Below are positions 1 through 5,653 of a stretch of DNA of 5,653 nucleotides, piece by piece (the stretch's first letter is position 1; each line of letters begins with the position of its first letter). The position numbers and the translations under genes were made by a program. The notes beneath the pieces are model-generated. The model was not told the origin of the DNA and did not search any database. It was given only the letters and a program-made list of their open reading frames with translations. This DNA is from Acidobacteriota bacterium (GTDB lineage: Bacteria > Acidobacteriota > Aminicenantia > UBA2199), in NCBI GenBank assembly GCA_021817755.1, contig JAKAGC010000312.1:1-5653 (forward strand). The letters are read 5' to 3'.

Positions 1-2
1 AA

Positions 3-143
3 AATAAATACTCAAACCCCCGTAACCTGGCCGCCGGTTCTCTGCGTAACATCAAATCCTCGGTTGTTGCAGGAGTTCCCTTAAATATATACAATTACGA
101 AGGCTTCTTCGGTAGTACATTCACAATGACCATATCCTCATGA
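3..143 (+). pseudogene. ligA: Upstream fragment of ligA (adenylation domain part), out of frame with the rest
   Basis: Read from base 3, this frame has no start codon in view and ends at TGA 141-143. It encodes SNPRNLAAGSLRNIKSS followed by PLNIYNYEGFF. This is the NPRNxAAGS segment of the NAD-dependent DNA ligase adenylation domain, which lies near residue 200 in the E. coli enzyme, and its Arg contacts the adenylate. About 190 residues, including the KxDG lysine that becomes adenylated, should therefore lie upstream of the window. Similarity to ligases fades after FFGS (about 116). The continuation, HNDHIL and onward, is found one frame back and runs into the long frame that starts at 140. 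The two pieces are one gene broken by a single-base frame change. Whether the break is biological or a sequencing error cannot be told from this window. Confidence 0.85.
111..121 (+). other. Frame-change site within ligA
   Basis: The ligA reading passes here from the frame of base 3 to the frame of base 2. The new frame is closed upstream by TAG at 113-115, and ligase-like sequence resumes from about 116 (TAC ATT CAC AAT GAC CAT). The upstream frame continues without similarity to TGA 141-143. The change equals one missing base. There is no X-XXY-YYZ slippery heptamer and no obvious downstream hairpin, so a base deletion or sequence error fits better than programmed frameshifting. Confidence 0.75.
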
Positions 144-1501
144 TCTCACGATTGAATGAACTCGGTTTTCGTATTAATACCAATATGGGATTCTTTTCCG
201 ATGATAGGGAAAAACGCGAATTAACCCTGGTTAAACTACCTGGAATTATCACTGGTGCAATAGACGAGCTCAGCGGGTATGTAAAAAAGCGAATGTCAGA
301 ACGTAATACATTGAATTATGAAATCGACGGCCTGGTAATCAAGGTTAATGAACTCGACGTTCGAGAAAATCTCGGTTATACGTCCCATCATCCAAGGTGG
401 GCAGTTGCGTTTAAATTTGATGCTCCCACTGCACAAACCCGGCTCATAGATATATCCATCCAGGTGGGGCGGAATGGACGCGTTACCCCTGTCGGAATTC
501 TTGAACCTGTCAAAATAGCAGGAAGTACTGTTTCCCGTGCCACTCTCCATAACCAGGAATATATTGAAATGCTGGAGCTCGGTATCGGAGATACTGTCAG
601 TATCTCAAAACGAGGAGACATCATCCCTGCAGTTGAAGAAGTTATTGAGAAAAATACGGAGAATCCGACCGTATTTAAATACCCTACTACCTGCCCCTTC
701 TGTTCATCCTCCTTAGAAAAAGATGGCGGGCATCATTTCTGTAAAAACAGGGATTGCCCCGAGCGAATTAAACGCGGTATCATCTATTTCGCAGGTAAAG
801 ACCAGATGGATATCGATACCCTCGGAGAAAAAACCATCGCCTTCCTTTTCGATAAAGGCTTTATTAAAGCCGTTCCGGACCTCTACACCTTTGATTATAA
901 CCAGTTGCTCAAAGAGGAGGGATTTAAAGAGAAAAAAATCGCCAATATCAAAGAGAGCCTGGAAAATTCCAAACAAAAACCTTTTAAAAAAGTCCTCACC
1001 TCTCTCGGTTTCGACGGTTTAGGAACTTCTGCCGCTTCCGATTTAATTAAAAATGGGTTTAATTCCATTAATAAAATTATCGAAACCGCATCGCACAATA
1101 ATTCCGAAGAGTTTTCACGTATTGAAGGTTTCGGAGAAATAACCGCTCAATTGCTTATTCAGCATTTCACCGATTCAAGAAATCTTAAACTGATAGAGGA
1201 ACTGAAAAAAATTGGATTAATTTTTGAGGAAAAGATCGATACACAGGAAGAAATCAATCCCGCTTCTCTTCCATTTACTAATCAGACATGGGTTATAACG
1301 GGAAGTTTCGAACAATTCAACCCACGTTCAAAAGCAGCAGAAGAGATCGAGAAAAGGGGAGGGAAGGTGGCGGGTTCCGTTTCATCGAAAACCACGCACC
1401 TCCTCGCCGGGAATTCACCCGGGTCAAAATTGGATAAAGCAAAGGAACTCAATATCTCTATCATCGATGAGAATGAGTTCCTTCAAATGCTAAAACAATA
1501 A
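140..1501 (+). CDS. ligA: NAD-dependent DNA ligase LigA, C-terminal two thirds
   Basis: LigA seals nicks in duplex DNA using NAD+ during replication and repair. The ATG at 140 is only the first Met in this frame. Homologous sequence continues upstream to about 116, then switches frame, so 140 is not a real start. Residue numbers here count from 140. The end of the adenylation domain carries EIDGLVIKVN (K68) and PRWAVAFKF (K92), the two conserved nucleotide-contacting lysines. The OB fold follows (about 104-170, with QVGRNGRVTPVG, SRATLHN and KRGDIIP). The Cys4 zinc finger has C185, C188, C201 and C206. Helix-hairpin-helix repeats occupy about 285-345 (SLGFDGLG, IEGFGEITA). The C-terminal BRCT domain covers about 376-453 (WVITGSF, RGGKVAGSVSSKTTHLLAG, GSKLDKAKELN). 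All C-terminal domains look intact and undecayed. The gene ends at TAA and converges on the DUF1573 gene 16 bases away. No clear terminator hairpin was found between them. Confidence 0.95.
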   Translation: MISRLNELGFRINTNMGFFSDDREKRELTLVKLPGIITGAIDELSGYVKKRMSERNTLNYEIDGLVIKVNELDVRENLGYTSHHPRWAVAFKFDAPTAQTRLIDISIQVGRNGRVTPVGILEPVKIAGSTVSRATLHNQEYIEMLELGIGDTVSISKRGDIIPAVEEVIEKNTENPTVFKYPTTCPFCSSSLEKDGGHHFCKNRDCPERIKRGIIYFAGKDQMDIDTLGEKTIAFLFDKGFIKAVPDLYTFDYNQLLKEEGFKEKKIANIKESLENSKQKPFKKVLTSLGFDGLGTSAASDLIKNGFNSINKIIETASHNNSEEFSRIEGFGEITAQLLIQHFTDSRNLKLIEELKKIGLIFEEKIDTQEEINPASLPFTNQTWVITGSFEQFNPRSKAAEEIEKRGGKVAGSVSSKTTHLLAGNSPGSKLDKAKELNISIIDENEFLQMLKQ

Positions 1502-1517
1502 AAATTCGTGCCTATCT

Positions 1518-2204
1518 TTACTCGACTTCGGCAGTTACTTTTACGATAAATAAACGCTGACGCATAGAATTGGTATGAATCTTAATAAAATTGGAATAAG
1601 ACCCTTTCTTCCAGGCGTTGAAGACAATCTTTAACTCGATTTTTTCGCCAGGTCTGATCGGATTTTTCGGGAACAATACATAGAGTTCGGCATAAGCACA
1701 AACTTCTTTGATCTCCAGAGGGATTGTTCCTGCATTTTTAATAGTGATTTTCTTCGTCGTTGTGCTGTTTAATTTTACGGTCTGAAAATTTACGTTTTCA
1801 CTGTTTTGATCGAATTCCAATTCGGCAAACTGGGTAATTTTAACGTTTCCTTTAATTTCAAGACGGGAGTAGGGGTTTTCCGGATCATTAGTAGTAATAG
1901 AAATGGATTTGACAATCTGGCCCATCTGGCCCTGAGAATTAAAGTTCACCTTAAGCGTGCCTTTTTCGCCGGGAGCATATTCCAATTTTTCGGGCTGAGC
2001 CGCAGTACAACCACAACTGGAATTGATGTTTTTAATAATTAACTTTTCATCACCGGTATTTTCGAATGAAAATTCGATAGAAACTACTTTACCGGCTTCA
2101 ATCTCTCCGAAATCAAAAGTATTTTTTTCAAATTTCATCGACGATTTTGCAGTTAAAGATAACGCCAATACTGGAATTAATAAAAGGATAAACAGTTGCT
2201 TCAT
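1518..2204 (-). CDS. Predicted exported DUF1573 protein with two Ig-like domains
   Basis: This 228-residue protein begins with a signal-peptide-like segment: MKQ, a hydrophobic run LFILLLIPVLALSL, then TAKS, with probable cleavage near residues 19-22. It should therefore act outside the cytoplasm. Domain one (about 24-120) is a DUF1573 Ig-like fold with FDFGEIEAG, FENTG and the family hallmark SSCGCT (62-67), followed by APGEKG and ITTNDPENP. Domain two (about 122-228) repeats the same plan (KNAGT, IRPGEK, KIHTNS), but the CGC is reduced to one cysteine (C169). No lipobox is seen. The family's function is not established. Related folds often bind proteins or scaffold surface structures, which is inference here. 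The ATG overlaps the lpxD stop as ATGA (2201-2204). GGAGGA (2213-2208) lies 3-4 bases upstream inside the lpxD end, so this gene is probably translationally coupled to lpxD and is the last gene of its operon. Confidence 0.88.
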   Translation of the reverse strand: MKQLFILLLIPVLALSLTAKSSMKFEKNTFDFGEIEAGKVVSIEFSFENTGDEKLIIKNINSSCGCTAAQPEKLEYAPGEKGTLKVNFNSQGQMGQIVKSISITTNDPENPYSRLEIKGNVKITQFAELEFDQNSENVNFQTVKLNSTTTKKITIKNAGTIPLEIKEVCAYAELYVLFPKNPIRPGEKIELKIVFNAWKKGSYSNFIKIHTNSMRQRLFIVKVTAEVE

Positions 2205-3238
2205 TTTTCCTCCATGTTAACTTTATGTTCAAGTTCTTTGATTTTATTTTCTAATGCTTTAATACGATCGATATAATCAGGCAGGTTCCGGTAAAGCGCA
2301 TGAGATCGCCGCCAATCATGAATTTCCTGGTAAGGTCTTCCACCAACTGTTGTTCCCCGCGTTTTTATATGACCCGTAACTCCTGCTCCTCCTGCGATCA
2401 TTGCTCCATCTGCTATATTCACGTGATCTGCCACACCGACCTGCCCACCCATAATTACATTTTCTCCAACAGTAGCAGAACCCGATATCCCTGTTTGGGA
2501 CGATATCGCAGTTCCTCTTCCGATTCTTACATTATGCCCTACCTGGACCAGGTTATCCAGTTTAACATATTCATTTAATACTGTTTCTTCTATCGTTGAA
2601 CGGTCTATACAGGTGTTCGCTCCGATTTCACAATAATCACCGATTATTACTTTTCCCTTTTGAGGAATTTTCACCGGTGTCCCATTACTAAGACGTGTAA
2701 ATCCGAATCCATCCGCCCCAATAACAGCTCCCGGCTGAATAATCACATGATCTCCAATCTCGACATCCTCGCGAATGACAACATTGGAATAAATAATACA
2801 GTTTTTCCCGATTTTCACATTGGGATAAATGGTAACAGAGGCATGAATCTCTGTTTCTTCACCGATGATACAACCTTCTCCCACATATGAATACATCCCC
2901 ACAGTAACATTTTCCCCTAATTTCGCCGTTTTATCCACATAAGCATGTGGATCAACCGATTCGCAAAACTTCCGGTGTGGGAAAAAATAATTCAGTAAAG
3001 CGGCAAATGCCTGGTAGGGTTCTTCTACTATTACCAGGTTCGGATAAACCACCTTACTTCCACGCGTTACAATCAAAGCTCCCGCTTCAATTTTCTCAAG
3101 ATCGATCTTATCTTTTACGGAAAAGGTAATCTCATCCTTCCCCGCTTTATATAAGGAATTTACAGAGTTGACTATAAATCCAGGATCCCCTTTTAATTCC
3201 CCTTTTATCAGATTGCATAGATCAGCTAAGCATATCAT
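2201..3238 (-). CDS. lpxD: UDP-3-O-acylglucosamine N-acyltransferase LpxD
   Basis: LpxD transfers a 3-hydroxyacyl chain from acyl-ACP to the 2-amino group of UDP-3-O-acylglucosamine, the third step of lipid A synthesis, in the cytoplasm. From the ATG at 3238 the product has 345 residues, close to the 341 of E. coli. Residues 1-97 form the uridine-binding N-terminal domain (DEITFSV, GALIV). About 98-299 are hexapeptide repeats of a left-handed beta helix, with IGADGFGF (173-180), KIPQKGKV, IGANTCIDR and DNLVQVGHNVRIG. H235 in the last motif is the expected catalytic base. The tail (about 301-345) is helical with a short heptad-like run, as in the ACP-contacting end of the family. Longer starts at 3259 and 3277 lack a good ribosome site and add residues the family does not have. 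It overlaps yihY by 17 bases. The usual lpxA, fabZ and lpxB neighbours are absent. Confidence 0.96.
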   Translation of the reverse strand: MICLADLCNLIKGELKGDPGFIVNSVNSLYKAGKDEITFSVKDKIDLEKIEAGALIVTRGSKVVYPNLVIVEEPYQAFAALLNYFFPHRKFCESVDPHAYVDKTAKLGENVTVGMYSYVGEGCIIGEETEIHASVTIYPNVKIGKNCIIYSNVVIREDVEIGDHVIIQPGAVIGADGFGFTRLSNGTPVKIPQKGKVIIGDYCEIGANTCIDRSTIEETVLNEYVKLDNLVQVGHNVRIGRGTAISSQTGISGSATVGENVIMGGQVGVADHVNIADGAMIAGGAGVTGHIKTRGTTVGGRPYQEIHDWRRSHALYRNLPDYIDRIKALENKIKELEHKVNMEEK

Positions 3239-4100
3239 GTCTCCCCCTATCGAATACATAAGACAATTTGGCCCCATACAACATTATCCCCATCGATAAC
3301 TCCATCCAGAATCCAAACAGAATCATCGAAATAATCGGACCTTTGAGCTGGCTTAATAATGAGATATTAACCAGGTAATACGCATAAATGCGTTTCCCTG
3401 CTTCCCAGAGAATGGTTGATATTAATGCGGAAATCATTGCCCCTTTTACATAGACTACTTTTTCAGGTATCCATTTATAGAGTATGAAGAAGAATAAAAA
3501 AGTAATGCAAAATGGCAGTACGTAAAGAATAAGGATATTATCTACTGCTGTTATGAATCGCGGATCAATATAAGATGAAAAAATTCCTCCCTCGGTTACC
3601 CTGGAACTAATCGATGAAATAAAACTTGTAAAAAAAAATGAAACCGTCATCAAACTGCCGATAAAGAGTAGCAAACTGAATTCGATAAAACGTCTCCAGA
3701 AAAACCCTTTTTCGGATTTATGCTCGCCAATATTAACGTGAAAAAAATCATTAACATACCGGACGATTTTTTTTATGATTAAAAAACCCAGACCTGCTGA
3801 AAGAAAAAGACCAACCAGTCCGATATTCTTTAAATTGGATGAAATTTGCCCCGCCCGTTGAAAAATATCAGGAGATATTTTTGTGAAAAATTCAGGAGAA
3901 AAAGGATAAACACTTTGAATCGCCATGTTGGGATTTCCCAGGATTTTTGTAAAGAGAAACGTATAAAAGGCCAGCAGGAAGAGCGAAGAAAAGATCGAAT
4001 AATAGGCAAGAATTGTGCACTTATCGAATCCGTCTTCCTTATAGAATTCTTTTAATGCTACCCATAAGCTCCTGATGATATTTAGCTCCCGAAACGGCAT
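3222..4100 (-). CDS. YihY/BrkB-family inner-membrane protein
   Basis: This is an integral membrane protein of about 292 residues with six predicted membrane segments, at roughly 29-51, 93-113, 139-161, 187-208, 219-240 and 251-279. Family marks are TILAYYSIFSSLF in the first segment, LYKWIPEKVVYVKGA before the fifth, ILWEAGKRIYAYY in it, and a last segment ending LYGAKLSYV. The family (YihY, virulence factor BrkB) was once labelled ribonuclease BN, but that activity belongs to an unrelated protein. The molecular function of the family is unsettled, and an envelope or transport role is only inference. The start is uncertain. ATG at 4100 has only a weak AGTGG upstream, and GTG at 4109 in the same frame has nothing better. 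The next in-frame Met would remove the first membrane segment. The TGA stop (3224-3222) lies 17 bases into lpxD. A terminator stem ends about 24 bases upstream of the ATG. Confidence 0.87.
   Translation of the reverse strand: MPFRELNIIRSLWVALKEFYKEDGFDKCTILAYYSIFSSLFLLAFYTFLFTKILGNPNMAIQSVYPFSPEFFTKISPDIFQRAGQISSNLKNIGLVGLFLSAGLGFLIIKKIVRYVNDFFHVNIGEHKSEKGFFWRRFIEFSLLLFIGSLMTVSFFFTSFISSISSRVTEGGIFSSYIDPRFITAVDNILILYVLPFCITFLFFFILYKWIPEKVVYVKGAMISALISTILWEAGKRIYAYYLVNISLLSQLKGPIISMILFGFWMELSMGIMLYGAKLSYVFDRGRHDMLS
3241..3248 (-). promoter_or_regulatory. Ribosome binding site that sets the lpxD start
   Basis: On the - strand AGGGGGAG lies just ahead of the ATG at 3238-3236. The spacing is short: 2 bases from GGAG, or 4 if the AGGGGG part pairs. 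It lies inside the 3' end of the yihY coding region and favours 3238 over the ATGs at 3259 and 3277. Confidence 0.6.
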
Positions 4101-4113
4101 ATTTACCACTTGG

Positions 4114-4158
4114 AAAAAAGTGGGGCGGAAGCTCTTAGCTTCCGCCTCTATCTTTTTT
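4114..4158 (-). terminator. Rho-independent terminator after atpE, probably bidirectional
   Basis: GGCGGAAGCT (4124-4133), loop CTT, and AGCTTCCGCC (4137-4146) form a perfect 10-bp stem. Read on the - strand, the stem is followed by CCAC and then six Ts (from A4114-4119 on the + strand), which suits termination of atpI-atpB-atpE. On the + strand it is followed by TCTATC and a run of seven Ts (4152-4158), so the structure is symmetrical and could also stop antisense transcription. The flanking A and T tracts could extend the stem after an internal loop. It lies 39 bases past the atpE stop. Confidence 0.88.
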
Positions 4159-4185
4159 TAATCGATACTCGATCGATGCGTGGGT

Positions 4186-4521
4186 TTAGAATGTATAACT
4201 ACCCCATTTGATGAAGAAGATGATCAGATCGATCAACAGAACGTAAATGACCAGGGATTCGATCAAAGCGAGACCGATGATCAATACGCCTCTGATGGAG
4301 TCGGCAGCGGAAGGATTTCTACCGATGCTTCCTACTGCGGTTCTCAATGCTTTCGATTGTGCAAATGCACCGCCGATTGCAGCAAGTGATAATCCGAATG
4401 TTCCGGCTACGATTGACCAGAGGAACAACGGGGTCGCATCTGCTACATTCTTGGTTTCGGCGGAAAGAGATACCGCACAGAGTAACGTTAAGGTAATAAA
4501 AATCAACGATTTGGTTTTCAT
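4186..4521 (-). CDS. atpE: F-type ATP synthase subunit c, with N-terminal signal-like extension
   Basis: This is the ring subunit of the membrane F0 rotor. The product has 111 residues, against about 70-90 for ordinary c subunits. The surplus is an N-terminal MKTK plus a hydrophobic run ending SLSA (about 1-21), which looks like a cleavable signal peptide. The core is the usual hairpin: inner helix about 32-60, polar loop with GRNP (67-70), and outer helix about 78-104. The ion-carrying carboxylate is E88 in LALIESLVIY. Gln55 lies 13 positions before the loop Arg, and S89 and Y93 follow E88, a pattern matching Na+-binding rings such as Ilyobacter. An unusual second acid, D98, lies in the outer helix. 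AAAGGAG (4536-4530), 8 bases before the ATG, supports the start. The gene follows atpB by 35 bases and is followed by a terminator, not by atpF. Confidence 0.95.
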   Translation of the reverse strand: MKTKSLIFITLTLLCAVSLSAETKNVADATPLFLWSIVAGTFGLSLAAIGGAFAQSKALRTAVGSIGRNPSAADSIRGVLIIGLALIESLVIYVLLIDLIIFFIKWGSYTF

Positions 4522-4556
4522 TTATTATTCTCCTTTATAAATGTTCAAATTAAATT

Positions 4557-5285
4557 TTAATGCTCGTCGGCAATCGCTCCCGCCAGGTAAATGGTGGAAA
4601 GCATTACAAATATGAAGGCCTGGAGAAACGATGTGAAAATGGCAAGTGCCATAATCGGTAACGGCGCCACAAAGGGCACCAGCATCGCAATTATGATAAT
4701 TACCAGATCTTCTCCGAAAATATTACCGAAAAGCCTCATGGTCAGAGATAACGGACGGGCAATAAAATGGGTAATCAATTCGATGGGAAGAAACAACCAG
4801 GCCAGCCAGGGAACAGGACCCAATAACGTCTTGAGATAACCGAAAAATCCATGCTTCCGAACACCCTGCGAATGATAATATATAACCACGAACAAAGTAC
4901 ACGCTGCCGGAGTTAACGGACTGGCTGTCGGTGAACCCATTTCAGGTAAAAGCCCGATTAAATTGGCTACTGTGATAAATAAACCAACTGTGGCAAGCAC
5001 AGGCACAAAACGCCGGCCTTCATGTCCGATCATATCATCCACAAGACCGGTAAAAAACTTGTAAATCATTTCAAGGACATACTGGACTTTGGAGGGAGAT
5101 TTAACGGATAATCCCTTTACAAGCAACTTAAAGACCAGGATTAATAAAATCGTAACAATAAACGACATCACAAGTGGTGTAGATACGATTTCTTTACTCT
5201 CATCCAGGTGAAGACCGAATAAACCGGCAATCCACCGGATAAGTCCATTTAACCATCCAACGATCAATAGTTTATGTTCTACCAT
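4557..5285 (-). CDS. atpB: F-type ATP synthase subunit a
   Basis: Subunit a is the stator channel that passes H+ or Na+ to the c ring in the inner membrane. The product has 242 residues, a normal length, with several hydrophobic spans. Diagnostic motifs are NLIGLLPEMGSPTASP (about 108-123) and FLPIELITHFIARPLSLTMR ending in the essential R184, followed by LFGNIFGED. The last helix contains LQAFIFVMLS with the conserved Q222. E169 is the likely counterpart of the half-channel acid near E. coli E196. AGGAG (5298-5294), 8 bases before the ATG, lies within atpI, and the genes overlap by 14 bases, which points to coupled translation. Nothing appears damaged. This gene and atpE form an F0 pair detached from the F1 genes. 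Confidence 0.97.
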   Translation of the reverse strand: MVEHKLLIVGWLNGLIRWIAGLFGLHLDESKEIVSTPLVMSFIVTILLILVFKLLVKGLSVKSPSKVQYVLEMIYKFFTGLVDDMIGHEGRRFVPVLATVGLFITVANLIGLLPEMGSPTASPLTPAACTLFVVIYYHSQGVRKHGFFGYLKTLLGPVPWLAWLFLPIELITHFIARPLSLTMRLFGNIFGEDLVIIIIAMLVPFVAPLPIMALAIFTSFLQAFIFVMLSTIYLAGAIADEH

Positions 5286-5653
5286 TTGAAAAACTCCTGT
5301 AGAGTTGATACCCGCCTTCGACGAAAATAGCCAGTGGTATCATCGATAGCCCCAGAATATAAAACAAAACGGCAATTTCACTTTTTAGAGAGACAAGGTA
5401 AAATCCTCCCGAAATAATTGCCAGTTTTAGGGCAGCGACCAGGAAAAATGAACCCTGACCGCGGGGTTTATCTATCCGTAATATTTTATCCGTCATTTTT
5501 ATTGTCAACTTAAACCCGGAGACACTCAAAATTCCTCCGAAGAAATTTATTATACTATAAAATATATCATTCATGCAAATGTAAATTACAATACTTCCCA
5601 GTACCGATATATAGAAGGAGTTATTCAGTACCCGTCGAAGCATCGGATCATGT
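5272..5653 (-). CDS. atpI: Probable ATP synthase subunit I (AtpI-like), 5' end uncertain
   Basis: This small four-span membrane protein has hydrophobic segments at about 9-25, 27-44, 64-86 and 89-112, counted from the Met at 5643. AtpI proteins assist c-ring assembly or Mg2+ supply for the ATP synthase and commonly precede atpB. Identification rests on size, topology and position, since sequence in this family is weakly conserved. The first visible ATG (5643-5641) gives 123 residues, but no ribosome site precedes it. The frame stays open to the window edge (preceding codons CAT GAT CCG), so the true start may lie outside. The end overlaps atpB by 14 bases. Confidence 0.72.
   Translation of the reverse strand, partial: HDPMLRRVLNNSFYISVLGSIVIYICMNDIFYSIINFFGGILSVSGFKLTIKMTDKILRIDKPRGQGSFFLVAALKLAIISGGFYLVSLKSEIAVLFYILGLSMIPLAIFVEGGYQLYRSFSNGRT

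Noticed and set aside
105..143. Programmed frameshift in ligA
   Set aside because: No slippery heptamer or stimulatory hairpin is visible, and programmed recoding is not known for ligA. An error or deletion is simpler.
723..1022. 99-codon + strand open frame inside ligA, and similar - strand frames at 296-550, 388-624, 713-976, 895-1098 and 1282-1464
   Set aside because: They overlap a clearly homologous ligA frame and their translations show no recognisable domain or start signal. They are shadow frames.
1502..1517. Terminator between ligA and the DUF1573 gene
   Set aside because: Only a four-base pairing (TGCC/GGCA) near 1509-1533 is seen, with no stable stem or T run.
1806..3129. Several + strand open frames opposite the DUF1573 gene and lpxD
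   Set aside because: The - strand genes are strongly supported by motifs and ribosome sites. The + strand translations show no recognisable motifs.
3222..4100. Ribonuclease BN annotation for the YihY-like protein
   Set aside because: That label is a historical misassignment. The protein is a multi-span membrane protein with no nuclease motif.
4161..4177. Inverted repeat ATCGAT-ACTCG-ATCGAT between the atpE stop and the terminator
   Set aside because: ATCGAT is its own reverse complement, so a 6-bp stem arises easily. There is no T tract in the - direction and no recognised operator.
4186..4230. Possible -10 box (TATACA) on the - strand at the end of atpE, as a promoter for yihY
   Set aside because: No convincing -35 element at a suitable distance, so it cannot be supported from sequence alone.
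4180..4540. + strand frames of 69 and 97 codons opposite atpE
   Set aside because: They are antisense to a conserved subunit c gene and lack recognisable features.

Overview
This window reads as ordinary housekeeping chromosome from a Gram-negative bacterium of moderate, slightly AT-leaning base composition. An outer membrane with lipid A is implied by lpxD. The phylum cannot be fixed from the sequence. The DUF1573 protein with an SSCGC motif, the atpI-atpB-atpE block standing apart from the rest of the ATP synthase genes, and the style of the LigA and LpxD sequences fit lineages such as deltaproteobacteria-like groups, the Bacteroidota/Chlorobi side, or an uncultured candidate phylum. This placement is inference only.

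Layout. Positions 1-1501 (+ strand) hold the 3' two thirds of ligA, the NAD-dependent DNA ligase. Its 5' end lies outside the window, and a one-base frame change near 111-121 splits the visible part into a short fragment (3-143) and a long open frame (140-1501). Everything else is on the - strand. ligA converges with a DUF1573 gene across only 16 bases. Reading in the - direction, the block from the right edge is atpI (5' end probably cut by the window), atpB and atpE. A strong terminator with A/T tracts on both sides follows (4114-4158), then yihY/brkB-like, lpxD and the DUF1573 gene.

How the genes work together. AtpB (subunit a) and AtpE (subunit c) form the ion-translocating part of the F-type ATP synthase, and AtpI assists c-ring assembly. 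The peripheral-stalk and F1 genes do not follow atpE, so the operon is split. The c subunit has a signal-peptide-like N-terminal extension and a Gln / Glu-Ser / Tyr pattern that matches sodium-binding c rings. The second block is tightly packed: yihY and lpxD overlap by 17 bases, and lpxD and DUF1573 by 4. It encodes an inner-membrane protein, a lipid A biosynthesis acyltransferase and a predicted exported protein, so it looks like a small envelope operon. No tRNA, rRNA, CRISPR array or mobile element was seen, and no convincing undescribed system. The points most worth checking are the ligA frameshift, the c-subunit ion signature, and the terminator placed almost on top of the yihY start codon.
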